Assembly: GCA_021401465.1 (NCBI GenBank)
Contig: JADDMT010000098.1
Coordinates: 1 to 64,000, forward strand
Direction of reading: 5' to 3'
Source of the DNA: Teratosphaeria epicoccoides
Lineage: Eukaryota; Ascomycota; Dothideomycetes; Mycosphaerellales; Teratosphaeriaceae
DNA length: 64,000 nucleotides
The position numbers were made by a program, and so were the translations under genes. Shown one piece after another: positions 54,862 to 64,000 of the stretch; within the stretch, counting starts at the first letter, position 1, and every line of letters starts with the position of its first letter. Below the pieces are notes generated by a model. That model was not told where the DNA came from, searched no databases, and saw nothing but the letters and a program-made list of their open reading frames with translations.

Positions 54862-55504
54862 TGTCGCGACGGGAGAGATATCGTGCCGTTGACACAGCCA
54901 GCGGGTCTGAGCGGGAGGTGATGATGCGGCTTCGATGAGGGATGGCGCAAGTGGCTGCTGTGCCTTTTCGTGCCTGTTACATCTGACGCTGCTTTGGACG
55001 ATCCATACAAAAGCAAGTCGATTATCTTTGGCTGGCAACAGTACTGATTTTGCAGTCTCGCTCTCCTACCGGCATTGAAATTGGCTGACGCTGCTGTAAG
55101 TCCCTTTCGGCAGATGCGGACTTACATGACTGGAGCTCTTGCCGTCCCCATCGATGAACCGTGAGAGAATGCTTAAGGATTCAAAAAGTGATCCATGCGC
55201 GTAGTCTCGCTCTCTCACTCGTACATATCTCGCCATCGATTCCGTAATTGGGTGCCTGCCAAGAACGAACATCGGTGTCGACGCTTTCTGGACCCATAAG
55301 CTCATGCCACGTGCCACGTACATTTGCGCAGTCGTCTGCCAGAGCCCGACTGGCACCGTGCTGTGATCCCAAATGACCATAAAACAAGCCCTCGAAGTCA
55401 TACAGGAGGGGTATATCACATAATACAACTCCAGCCCACCGCAGACGGGAGCCCCGCCGTCCTAGACAACCTCAACGCCTGCAACCACGTGCATCCTTGC
55501 AATC
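54862..55504. other. Interval with a coding-like minus-strand ORF
   Basis: On the minus strand, 55428-55066 reads protein-like sequence (CFMVIWDHSTVPVGLWQT, RERDYAHGSLFESLSILSRF) and ends at a good GTAAGT donor near 55127. I could not find a confident acceptor, so I do not call a gene. Nothing else is seen. Confidence 0.35.
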
Positions 55505-56296
55505 CTACCGCTTGAAGAGTCCCTCGTCCCAGCCTAGGGCTCCTCCATCGAGCTGACCGCCTCCCAAGGCACCGATCTGGGGCAACAACGGCGCAGGACT
55601 CGACTCCTTGACCCTCTTGCTCTCCCTCGTGTCCGGCCGCTGATTCTCATCCACGCTGTCAAGACCGAACCCAGTATCCTCATTCATAGTGAACATGCCG
55701 CTCTTGCGCTTGAACCAGCTGGCCGACTTCCTCTTCGAGAGCTCAGGACGTGGATAGACAGCGCCTCCGACAGACGAAGCGGTCGTGGAAGCCATGCTTG
55801 GCGAGGACGGGCGCTTGAAGCCGTTGATCGGAGGCACTTGCCTTTCGCTGGTGTGGGTGGAGATACTGAGCGAAGTGCGGGAGCTGTTGAGAGAGGAGCG
55901 GAGCGAGCTCATGCTGAACAGCTTGCGGACGCCCGTAGCTCTGCGCTGTGGCTCGGGCGAATGGATGTGTTGCGACGCTGAGTCGGCGGCTGACGCGGGC
56001 GATCCGGGCACTTTGAAGGGGCGGTCGCTGCCTCGCGGCTTGGGCTTCGACATTGGGAAACTTGTGCTCTCTGGTTCTGGTGTTGGAGGGAAAATGCCAG
56101 TGCAATGGTCTGGTGTGGTGGGATGAGATGTCAGCGGGCCGCCGCCTGGGGTAGGTGGTCTTCGTGTGATGAGACTGTCGTGTATTGAAGGTGGTGGCGA
56201 CGGTTGCGGGGCTGGGATGGTCGTTCCTGCAACGAGAGAGAAATTCACAGGCTGGACGGAGAGAGGCTGATGGGGAAATCTTCCATTTGTCGACAT
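55505..56296 (-). CDS. Ser/Pro-rich protein, unknown function
   Basis: A single exon of 263 residues starting at MSTNGRFPHQP; the frame stays open for 177 codons upstream, but that part has Cys-rich, unprotein-like sequence and is likely leader. Recognisable pieces are QPVNFSLVAGTTIPAPQPSPPPS, a Pro/Thr-rich linker, RRATGVRKLFSMSSLRSSLNSS and LSKRKSASWFKRKSGMF near the end, with a GALGWDEGLFKR terminus. Basic Ser-rich motifs of this kind suggest a phosphorylated regulatory protein; the family is not recognised. Confidence 0.6.
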   Translation of the reverse strand: MSTNGRFPHQPLSVQPVNFSLVAGTTIPAPQPSPPPSIHDSLITRRPPTPGGGPLTSHPTTPDHCTGIFPPTPEPESTSFPMSKPKPRGSDRPFKVPGSPASAADSASQHIHSPEPQRRATGVRKLFSMSSLRSSLNSSRTSLSISTHTSERQVPPINGFKRPSSPSMASTTASSVGGAVYPRPELSKRKSASWFKRKSGMFTMNEDTGFGLDSVDENQRPDTRESKRVKESSPAPLLPQIGALGGGQLDGGALGWDEGLFKR

Positions 56297-57329
56297 GCTC
56301 GCAGCTGTGATGGATGTAAAGCTCGACTGACGAGTCGGCAAGGCTATGCTCGCTGCAGCTGTCCAATGCCTGTCCAAGCTGTGGATGTGTGTCGCTGATT
56401 CGTGTTTCAGGCGGAGGCGCTCTGTGACGTCGAAATCGAGCCGTTGAACTTCCAGTGACGGTCCGCGGGGCGACTGTATCGCCGGGGCATCGATCAGAAA
56501 GGATATGTGCAAAACTACTGAGGCTTGGACTGTTTCTAAGAAGATGTTCAGGAGAGCCGTCTTTTTGGCGGAGACTGTCAACAAGGACGCTGGGCTGTGC
56601 ATCGGGGCTAAACGCGCATCCCTGCTCGCGCTTGCCAAAGCAGACGGCGCTTGCCCGGCTCGATCGACCCCACTTGCCCACTTCACGAGACAACCACGGA
56701 CCACGGTCCACAAGAATGTACAAGAATGTACTAGTATACTCAAAGCACACCAGCAAGACCGAATGACCTCCTCCGCGCCCGCACATGTACACTGGAACGC
56801 ACATGCCAACGGGACTGCAATGGACACGACGTGAAACTGTGCCTCGTCATGGATCGCGCTGCTCGCAGTGCCCTCAAGCGGGTCGGTGCTTTGCGCATGA
56901 TAGGTGGCACTTCTAATATGGGAGAGTCAGAGTGCTCAGACTACATGTAGGTGCAGGATGCTTATTACGCACTCAACCTGGATTGACCGCACAGCCAAAG
57001 AAGGCGCATGGATTACTTGCTGCTGTCATGTCTGCTGCAGCCCTGTCATGACCTCGTGGGTCGTATTCATCATCTCCCGTGCCACGCCATATGCTCCTTT
57101 CCGGCTCATTGCTCTTCGTCCTTGTCGTCATCGTCATCCTCGTCGTCGTCGTCGTCGTCGGCATCGTTCTGCCGTATTCTTGTTGTCGTTTAAACTGCCG
57201 TATTCTTGCCACCGTCTCCGTGGTAGTCGTCTTCGTTCATGCTCCTCTCTTCACAGCGCCCAATATGCCCATTCCTTCGTCTCACCGCCTCGCATCCATT
57301 AATCCGTCGTACATCCACCCTCCTACTCC
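56297..57329. other. Intergenic interval with a TCG repeat
   Basis: About 1 kb with no supported gene. A TCG trinucleotide run occupies about 57139-57160. The left part is the likely leader and promoter of the Ser/Pro-rich protein gene, whose frame remains open to 56827. Confidence 0.5.
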
Positions 57330-58090
57330 TCATTCCCCATTGCCCTCACTCATCAAACTTGTCAAGCTCGTCGTTGGAACGAGCCTCTGCGCGCCCTGCG
57401 GGCGCAGCGGGCGCTCAGCCAGCTGGTGTCGCGCAAATGGAAGGCCATCGTGAGCATTGAGGTATGCTGGTGGTTGGAGGGCGCCGTCGACTCTGTGAAT
57501 CCTGATGCCTTGCGTTGTGTTGCGGAAGACAGCTCTTGGCGGTAACGCTGGCGGTGATGATGAAAATACGACTTCCGAGCGGAGAGGCGAGATCATGAGC
57601 GGGTTCGGGTGGTTTTCGAATGGTGATGTTGGGCTCCTTTGTGCGTTGTGGCGGTCGATGGTGTATGCGAACTCGTTGTGATTGCTAGATGAAGTATGTT
57701 GGGTCAATGGTGTGTCGTGGTCGTCGATGGGCGAGTAGACGGCTGGTGGTTCTGTGACACGACCTATTGTTAGTCTGTTGGTCCTCTCTGTCAGTTTTGG
57801 TGTTTCTTGCCTTGGAGGCTGCCGTCCTGAGTGATCTCGTCCAGCTCAACTTCGTCGTGAGCTCCTGGACTTCTTGTGAGGTTCGACGCAAGTCTGTGGC
57901 TGATGGCCGTGGCGGCACCGAAAATGATGAAGAAGAGGACAATCGACCAAGAGACGGGCAGGCAGACGCGGAGAATGGTGGCGGCGTTGGAGTTGTGGTC
58001 GACGTCGACAAAGAAAGTAGTGGTCAGGATGCCGCTCAGGAGGGAGAAGCCGGAAGCAAAAAGAAGCCATGTCCAGGCCGCTGGTGCCAT
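57330..58090 (-). CDS. Two-pass membrane protein, unknown function
   Basis: Two exons, 58090-57811 and 57763-57330, would encode 237 residues. The junction needs a 47-bp GC-AG intron (AAG|GCAAGA ... branch GACTAAC ... AATAG), which joins DGSLQG to RVTEPPAVYSPIDD in frame; without it the protein ends at once after GKKHQN. Two hydrophobic segments lie at about residues 4-26 (AAWTWLLFASGFSLLSGIL) and 40-63 (VCLPVSWSIVLFFIIFGAAT). The rest is a hydrophilic tail, probably cytosolic, with EVVFSSSPPALPPRAVF. The start MAPAAWTW is the first ATG after an in-frame non-coding leader. Unknown family. Confidence 0.55.
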
Positions 58091-58612
58091 TATGCCTGTT
58101 CGTATGCGAGTGTCAGTGTTCCGATCGATATTCAGCAAGCGACGGGAGCAGCAATTGCAGTGGTGACGGCTGAATGATGGAAAGGAGGTCTGAAGGTGTA
58201 GTTTTTTGTAGAAGACGTGAAATTATCACAATTGCTCAACCTCACTTGCGAGGATAGTTTGCAGGTGAAGTGATCTTGATACCAAATGGCATGCGTGAGT
58301 GTAGAGGGCATTGCCGAAATACCGCCTGGGAACTGGAAGTGAACTTACAGCAAACATGACCACATCCATCTGCCATCAACCCTCAACCCGTCAAAAGTCA
58401 TATCACACCGGTGACTGGTAAGCTTGATTTCGTATACGGACTCCTGATACCGCAGTCACTCGTCGACGGTAAGACCAACCCAGCTGACAGATTGACTCGC
58501 ATGCCTGTCTGATACTCTAGAACTGTGCACACGTGATCAGTACCTTCACTGATGCATACATACCTCTGTGCTGTATCATACTTTTAGTATCCCCACTACA
58601 CTCGGACGAACC
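58091..58612. other. Spacer, no gene seen
   Basis: 522 bp between two minus-strand genes. No supported coding sequence; the promoter of the membrane protein gene is expected on the left side. Confidence 0.5.
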
Positions 58613-60079
58613 TCACACAAGCCTCCGATTCAACCGCCTATTCTCCCTCTGCCTCTTCGACTTCCTCTCCTCCCTCCTCCGCTTCTTCCACCCCCGATTC
58701 AAATCTCCTCGATGCTCATAGAACCACTTCCTAAAGTCGCTCTCCTCCCTCTCCCCTTTATCCGCACCTTCTCTTGCTGCGCCTGCGACAGCGTCTTCCT
58801 CCTGCCCTCCTACCTCCACATTTTCATCCTCAGCCTCATGGCTGTTGCCACGAGCGAAGGGTAAGCTGAATTTGCGGCAAATAGCTGCGGTATCAGGGGT
58901 AGGGGCTGCGGAGCGGATGCTTCGCCACTCCAGATCTTGCTTTGTGTGCGGAGTTTGGGGCGGTAGGGCAGCAACGTGATCTGCATCATCCATTTCCTCG
59001 TCTGCGGCGCCCGGGCTGAAGAAGGTGAAGGACGTGTCGATCGGTTGAGGTTTAGGTTTGAATGCAGATTCTGGGTTCGGGGCGGGTCGCTTGAACAGCG
59101 CTTCCAGCGGGTGGACTTCTCCTGCCTGCTCAGGACTTACAGCAAAGCTGTCTACAATAGCTGCAGGCGACGTTGCTGCCCCGGCTGCGGGTACTGCAGG
59201 CGTCTCCTCGTCCGCCTCGTCGTCTGAGGATATCGCACTACTCTCGCTGAGCATGGACAATTCCGATGAAGATTCTTCAGCAGTCTCGACAGCTGGGTCT
59301 ACGACTGGTACTGATCGCCCGAGGGAGTTCTCTTTGACTTCCTCTGCCTTGGCTTGTTTGGGCCTCTTCGACACCGGCGCAGCTTCGACTACATTGCCGT
59401 CCTCATCTAACCATCCTTTGCCCTCCTCAAATACGACAGCCGCCTTGCACTTCACGCCCATACTAGACGCGGGCAACTTCTGCACCTTCTTGCCTTCCTG
59501 CACAAGTACAGTCCGCTTGCCTTTCTTGTCTTTCTTCTCTTTGCTCTTACAACTCAGCACCTTCTCTTTCTCCACCGGCACAGAATTCGGCGGCACCAAA
59601 ACCTTGAACTTCATCCTTTTCCCCTCGATCCCAACCTCCCTCTCCGCCTTCCGTTTCCTCGACTTCTTCTCGTCCTTGCCCTCCGTCCAACCGCGCTTCA
59701 CATGCCTGGCCCCTTCCAACGCATGTCCAGGTAGTACGCCCTGCTCTTTCTTCTTCTTCCTTTCCTTCCAGGACTCCTTTCTTGCCTGCTTCTCATCCGC
59801 CTCCTCAACCTCTCTGGCTTGGCGTTTCTTCTCCGGCTTGGCGTCCTCGATCTTGATTTTGGTTCCCTTCATTAAACTCCCATTCAACTTGTTCTTCAGC
59901 TTGTCCGCTTCCACGGCCGGCAACTCAACGTATCCAAAGCCGCGCTCCGGAAACGTCTGCACGGCGTGAAACGAGATCTTCGTGGCTTGCGACTGGAGCG
60001 AAGGCGAGACGAAGCGATCCAGCAATTCTCTGGAGAAAGGCGTAATGTGTAGCCTCTTGCGCTTTACAGTGTCTTCCAT
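58613..60079 (-). CDS. Putative nucleolar basic protein with an RRM-like N-terminus
   Basis: A single exon of 488 residues. Residues 8-75 resemble a degenerate RNA-recognition motif (KRLHITPFSRELLDRFV; FPERGFGYVELPAVEADKLKNKLNGS; KIKIEDA). Long Lys/Arg/Glu-rich tracts follow (SWKERKKKKEQGVLPG; KDEKKSRKRKAEREVG), then acidic Ser tracts (ETAEESSSELSMLSES) and a C-terminal FRKWFYEHRGDLNRGWKKRR block. The layout is like fungal nucleolar proteins related to NOL8 or SRP40-type factors of ribosome biogenesis. The RRM-like fold and role are inferred; the basic helix alone could mislead. Confidence 0.6.
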   Translation of the reverse strand: MEDTVKRKRLHITPFSRELLDRFVSPSLQSQATKISFHAVQTFPERGFGYVELPAVEADKLKNKLNGSLMKGTKIKIEDAKPEKKRQAREVEEADEKQARKESWKERKKKKEQGVLPGHALEGARHVKRGWTEGKDEKKSRKRKAEREVGIEGKRMKFKVLVPPNSVPVEKEKVLSCKSKEKKDKKGKRTVLVQEGKKVQKLPASSMGVKCKAAVVFEEGKGWLDEDGNVVEAAPVSKRPKQAKAEEVKENSLGRSVPVVDPAVETAEESSSELSMLSESSAISSDDEADEETPAVPAAGAATSPAAIVDSFAVSPEQAGEVHPLEALFKRPAPNPESAFKPKPQPIDTSFTFFSPGAADEEMDDADHVAALPPQTPHTKQDLEWRSIRSAAPTPDTAAICRKFSLPFARGNSHEAEDENVEVGGQEEDAVAGAAREGADKGEREESDFRKWFYEHRGDLNRGWKKRRREERKSKRQRENRRLNRRLV

Positions 60080-60301
60080 ATCTACACTGAATCTCGTACG
60101 ACCTCAACGCTCATGACACTCGTTGCACACGTCCAGCCGCCGCTCTGCAGCATCAGCCACACTCGCTATGCCCGCGAATGCAGTTGCATGAAGTCCTGTA
60201 TCGGCCCGCCTTTGTTTGCTTACGTTAGCTGAACATCGCGACTTCAGACTTTCATGTGATATGGAAGTGTGCATAACATTAGCCGTTGCCTCGCAAGGAC
60301 A
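60080..60301. promoter_or_regulatory. Short divergent promoter interval
   Basis: Only 222 bp separate the start codons of the nucleolar-type gene (minus) and the Cys-rich membrane protein gene (plus). The two genes must share or overlap promoter sequence here. No specific site is named. Confidence 0.5.
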
Positions 60302-60791
60302 ATGGCGACGCGATCACACGGGCAGTATATCCTGATCTTCCTCTCATTTCTCGCGATAGCTCTGGCAGCCTGTAAATGACCTTTTCGTTCCATACATTCT
60401 CCGCGGACCACTGACACCCGCCCCAGCACCAACATCCTTCTGCAAATGTACCTGCTTCACGAACTCCACTATCATCCCCCTCGATCAACCCGAATCCGGG
60501 TCGAAGCTATCCATCGACACGGGCTCTGATAACCCAAGAGGACGCACCTGCAACGATTGCAATAAGCAGTTCTGTTTGGACTACCATCTGCCTATCTGTT
60601 CGGGCGCGAAAGAGGACGACGTCTTCACCACATGCTTCCAGAGAGACAGTACCAAAGATCAAGCGGTGGTATTCATCTTCATATTCGCGACGGGAGGGTT
60701 GTTAATATGGGCGGCGGTCAAGCCTTGGGTGCAGAAATGGAAGGAAGGACGGCACGATTACGTGCCAGTGGGTGGGAGTGGGCAACAATGA
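60302..60791 (+). CDS. Cys-rich single-pass membrane protein, unknown function
   Basis: Two exons, 60302-60371 and 60427-60791, with a 55-bp GT-AG intron (branch CACTGAC), encode 144 residues. A signal peptide (YILIFLSFLAIALAA) precedes a Cys-rich extracellular domain: SFCKCTCFTNSTIIPLD, RTCNDCNKQFCLDYHLPIC and DDVFTTCFQRDS. A transmembrane helix (AVVFIFIFATGGLLIWAAV) and a short cytosolic tail follow. I recall similar fungal proteins with the CKCTCF...CNDCN..FCL pattern and no assigned function. The intron splits the signal peptide from the Cys domain, which is why the first exon is easily missed. Confidence 0.8.
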
Positions 60792-61228
60792 GACAGTGAA
60801 GAGGAATCCTGCGAAGAGTCATTGGCAATGGAATCAAGTTGCAGCCCTGCGACCTACTGAGCCTCCGGAGGACCCCGAGTCGGCCCCCCCCTGTCCTCAG
60901 CCGTTTTCAAGTCATCATGGTATGCAGTGAGCAGCCCAAGATCACCCAATTGAATCTTTCCCAGGCGCTATCGTCCATCATTCACCCTCGTGTGCGCCTG
61001 TGGAGGGCAATGCAACGCCACTCCCCTCAAGCTATTGTGAGTGATGTATTGCATCGACCAGTGCGTAATCTCAAGTGCGATGAGCCGCTCTTCTTCACTC
61101 TGAGCTTGAAAACGCGCGCACATTGCTTCCTGGCGTCTGCGATTGTTCTCCCGCCACCTGCGCATCTCGTCCTGGCGGCTGACTGAATCCTGCCGGCTTT
61201 TCCGCCTGCCTTGCCAGGACAGGAAGAG
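60792..61228. other. Convergent spacer, no gene seen
   Basis: 437 bp between two convergent genes; it should hold both 3' UTRs. No supported coding sequence. Confidence 0.5.
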
Positions 61229-62533
61229 TCAGGAGATGGTTAAGCCGCCGACGAAGATGGCGACGGCAACGAGGACCCACGTCGTGGTTCTGTTGCCGCT
61301 GTTCATCATCGAGACTGCAGCAGTGTCCTTGGCCGCGGCCGCGTTACCGCTGATCGCGGTTGGGTCGCCACTGATCGCGGTCGGGCAGGGCGGCATATTG
61401 ATGGTGCTGACGCTTGGGCATGCGGTCGGCCAGTCGTTCTGGGCCGAGAAAACCGACGTGTCGTACGAACTGTAGCAGCTTGCATTGAAACCTATCAAAG
61501 CGTGACTCAACGCAGTGCCAGTGGCTGTCACACTGGAATTGTTCGGCAGGAACGTCGCCGTCGCACTCGCGCTTGCAATAACGCCAGCGCTTGTGATGTT
61601 CAGCGAGAACGCAGCGTCGCGGTCTGCGGTCCCATTGGCTGTGGCGGACGTTACGGTGGTGGCGTCGTAGACGGTTACTGAAGCACAGATTGACTGTCAG
61701 TACAGAGCTCGTCGCAGTATTTGGTCCATTTTATTGCTCACCGGTCGTGTAGAATGTCGATGTGCTTGTGCTCGTGATATTGGTCACCGAGTCCGGTTGG
61801 CGCTTCCCTAGGTGGAAGTCTCCAAGGTCGAGCACTGCAGTGTGCTTGATAATGGTGCCGTTGCTGCTCTCAGTCGCGTTCGTCGTATTGACTGCAGTGA
61901 CTTCGCTGCGAGGATAGATCGACAGCCAATAGTCAATGTTGCACCCACCCTACATCAGGTCAGAGAATGTCACAAGTCACTGCTCATTGCGCAGACTTAC
62001 CCAGTAGATCACCTCGCCAGAGGCGGCCTTGCCACCCTCGGCTCCACCGCACTCCCATAGCAGTGACATGTAGGAGGTCGTGCACTCGGTCTTATTGATC
62101 ACTTGAGTGCAGTTTGGAAAGGCGATGAGTGAAATTTCGATGTCCTTGGTCAGGAGCTTACCCATGTTGGCCTGCTCGGAAATGGCGACGCCGTCCACAG
62201 ACGCGCAAACGCCCTCGACATAGGTGAAGGTGGTCTGTTTGGCTGGTGTGTCAGTGCGCGTGTGTGAGCAACAGTGTCGCGTTTCAAACTTACCGCGTAG
62301 TCGGCGTACGCATCGCCAGCAGTGTTATTGCACTCGACGAGATAATTGCCTGGCTCAACGTCGCGCTCTTGCGACTGGTGAGTAATCTGGTCCGCAAAGA
62401 TCTGGTCGGCATTGCCGAGAGTGATGAGGCCCGCCGTGCTGTCTGCCGCCGCCGCCGCCATGTTTGTCAGTGATGGCTTACCTGTGGTGAGAACGAGGCC
62501 ACTCAGAAAAGCGGCAGTCGCGCTGTAGCGCAT
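61229..62533 (-). CDS. Secreted, probably GPI-anchored Cys-containing protein
   Basis: Four exons, 62533-62294, 62234-62001, 61949-61742 and 61677-61229, encode 376 residues; introns of 59, 51 and 64 bp have GT-AG ends. The signal peptide is MRYSATAAFLSGLVLTT. The ectodomain has paired cysteines (YLVECNN, EGVCASVDG, PNCTQ, TECTTS, LLWECGG, GGCNIDYW) and many N-glycosylation sites (NNT, NCT, NTT, NAT, NGT, NIT). The C-terminus has NSGN before TTTWVLVAVAIFVGGLTIS, a GPI-anchor signal. A 39-bp GT-AG segment inside exon 1 (62481-62443, GTAAGC ... GGCAG) is a multiple of three and may also be an intron, which would remove 13 residues after the signal peptide. Family not recognised; cell wall or surface is likely. 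Confidence 0.75.
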
Positions 62534-62789
62534 GGTGATTGATGCGGTGTGTAGATGCTTGGAGCTGTATGCGAACGGGCGTTGCTGAGCGGAGAGATGG
62601 AAGATGCACGTGAAAGGAGCGAATGTACGGTGGAAGGAGGATACAGAAGGAAGAAATTTGCTTTGAGGTGAGCTGGTTGAGTCGTGTGACCACCAGCGGG
62701 AGCCTTTAGCGTGCCTTCCCAAACAATGCTGGCAAGAGCGAGCGGGTCGGTGTAACACTAGAGAGCTCTCACTCGTCACCGGCCTTTAC

Positions 62790-63235
62790 CGTTAATGCTA
62801 TCAATCGATTCGTTGACTGCCTGATGCAGTTGATTGCTGGAATGATAACTTGTCTCGATTGAAGCGATTGATTGATGGCTTGAATTGGCTAATACGCTTG
62901 ACTGCTCTGATAGCTTGACCCGGTCGACGCGGAGCTTGAATTGGTCGACGCGATTCAGTGCTTACTTGAGAGGCTTTGACCTCATTGATGCGATTGACTG
63001 CTTGTCTCAAAGGTCTCACACGTTGACATGGCTGACGGGGGTGACGGCTTGTTTCGATGTCGGCGACTGCTGAAATGATAGTGTGACTTAATTGACACAG
63101 TTGACTGCTTGCATGGAATGCTGACTCGGTTGATACAATTGACTGTTTGGCTGACAGCTTGTCTTGAATGACACAATTGACTTCTTATCTTGAGACGTTG
63201 ACTCGAGTGATGCGGTTGACGTGCTCAATGCTGGT
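62790..63235. repeat. Degenerate TTGACTGCTTGTC minisatellite
   Basis: About 15 degenerate copies of a TTGACTGCTTGTCTTGA-like word occur at irregular spacing of roughly 25 to 50 bases, for example GATTGACTGCTTGTCTCAA, GTTGACTGCTTGCATGG, AATTGACTGTTTGGCTGAC and GCTTGTCTTGAATGACAC. All main copies are in one orientation. There is no open frame of note. The patch at 31231-31400 carries the reverse complement. Confidence 0.6.
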
Positions 63236-63329
63236 TTAGGGCGGGTGACCATCGCTGTCTCGCTTTTGGCGCTGCCACACAAGGACTATTATCCAGTCTT
63301 TGCTTCCTGCTTTCAGTTCGTCTACTTAC

Positions 63330-63777
63330 CGCCGTCGGTGCCGGCACCGTCCTCCGCAGCCTCCTTCTTGGCTGTCTTCTGCCGATTTTTGGTATCGCGC
63401 TGAGCCTCGTCTGTAGTTGGGCTATCGTCAGGACTCCCGTTGTTGCGCTTGTTCTAGCCCTTCTCACTGCCTGACGACAGCTGCTTCGGCTTTGCGGAGC
63501 GCCTATCGTCTATGCCCGAGGCCCTCCCAGAATGCCTTCACCTTGCCTATGTCCAAGACAAAGTGCTCTAATTAGGACCACTAAGACTCTTATTAGGCCT
63601 GGAGTGACTGCGATGTCGGATCATTCGGTCTATCTCAAGTCCTTTGCCTGATTCGTCAGCGCTGGTAGCGCCATGAAATGCTCGACGGATTCTTGACGAC
63701 ATGCTAAGCAATTTACCCTGTTGAGCAAACGAGAAGAGGAGGTCACATTCAGACGTCTCTTTGATGGTGTCTGACAT
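63330..63777 (-). pseudogene. Broken coding remnant near the window end
   Basis: On the minus strand an ATG at 63777 opens SDTIKETSECDLLFSFAQQ..., and a possible short intron before GCAAGG (about 63563) would join it to KVKAFWEGLGH. Coding character then moves to another frame (GIDDRRSAKPKQLSSGSEKG), meets a TAG near 63459, and resumes as NKRNNGSPDDSPTTDEAQRD and KKEAAEDGAGTDGG up to a GTAAGT donor at 63329. One frameshift and one stop are therefore needed to read through. Family not recognised; a sequencing error or unread introns are alternatives. Confidence 0.3.
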
Positions 63778-64000
63778 GTCTTCAAACCCCTCGTCCCTGG
63801 CTCTTGTACTTTATTATGTGAACATAACGAGATTGGCCTGGCCCGCGAGGCCTGCCACCAAAAGACGTGATATGCTCATCGAATATCTTGAGCACCATAT
63901 CCGCGACTGTTCTAGTGGTCATTGACTTCTCCGTTTCGACGTGACTTCATGTGTTGGTGTGAATCTGCGATGTGGCTCTGTCGTGCAGTGCTTGATTGGA

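Noticed and set aside
56297..56827. 177-codon extension upstream of the Ser/Pro-rich protein start
   Set aside because: In frame but Cys/Trp-rich and unlike the rest; more likely an untranslated leader than coding.
59058..59969. 303-codon plus-strand ORF across the nucleolar-type gene
   Set aside because: Antisense shadow of Lys/Glu/Ser-rich codons, giving Phe/Leu/Ser-rich sequence.
1..64000. CRISPR array, rRNA, tRNA or intact transposon
   Set aside because: No regular repeat-spacer array, no rRNA-like sequence, no convincing T-loop/acceptor pair in the intergenic parts, and no transposase or reverse-transcriptase motif were found by eye; a tRNA scan was not possible.

Overview
The window is nuclear DNA of a filamentous ascomycete. 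It has short GT-AG introns of about 47 to 88 bp with recognisable branch sites, single-exon genes several kilobases long, and a typical fungal gene set (ATG11, NST1, a fungal ILV2, a pectin methylesterase, a multimodular siderophore synthetase). A Dothideomycete is my best guess from gene style only; the sequence does not prove it. Gene ends and introns were placed by reading frames and splice signals by eye.

Layout. 149-14832: a 4,856-residue ferrichrome/ferricrocin-type NRPS (SidC/NPS2 family) in three exons, with a (CAA)25 microsatellite in its leader. 15539-21592: ATG11 (minus) and kynureninase (plus) diverge from a 408-bp spacer. 21748-22158: a small coiled-coil protein. 23074-29028: phosphoglucomutase and NST1, both minus. 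30026-30806: a Rho2-type GTPase in four exons. 32858-34941: an acidic conserved protein. 35479-40156: ISA2, a TPR protein resembling TRAPPC12 (minus) and acetolactate synthase ILV2 (plus), the last two sharing a 302-bp promoter interval. 41424-45340: a small Cys/His protein, a secreted pectin methylesterase and a Ser/Thr-rich membrane protein. 45341-48004: gene-poor, with a decayed coding block. 48005-48239: a 60-residue spliced gene. 48503-49687: mitochondrial enoyl reductase ETR1. 50227-60791: mostly disordered or membrane proteins of unknown function, plus a nucleolar-type basic protein. 61229-62533: a secreted, probably GPI-anchored protein in four exons. The last 1.4 kb is a degenerate TTGAC-rich minisatellite, also found near 31.3 kb, and a broken coding remnant.

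Most genes are housekeeping and do not form one pathway. The siderophore synthetase stands alone: no ornithine monooxygenase, transacylase or transporter is visible. The less ordinary features are the NRPS module order (A-T-C-A-T-C-T-C-A-T-C-T-C-T-C), two probable GC-AG introns, the small spliced gene, the decayed block, and the dispersed minisatellite shared by two loci. I see no convincing new multi-gene system.
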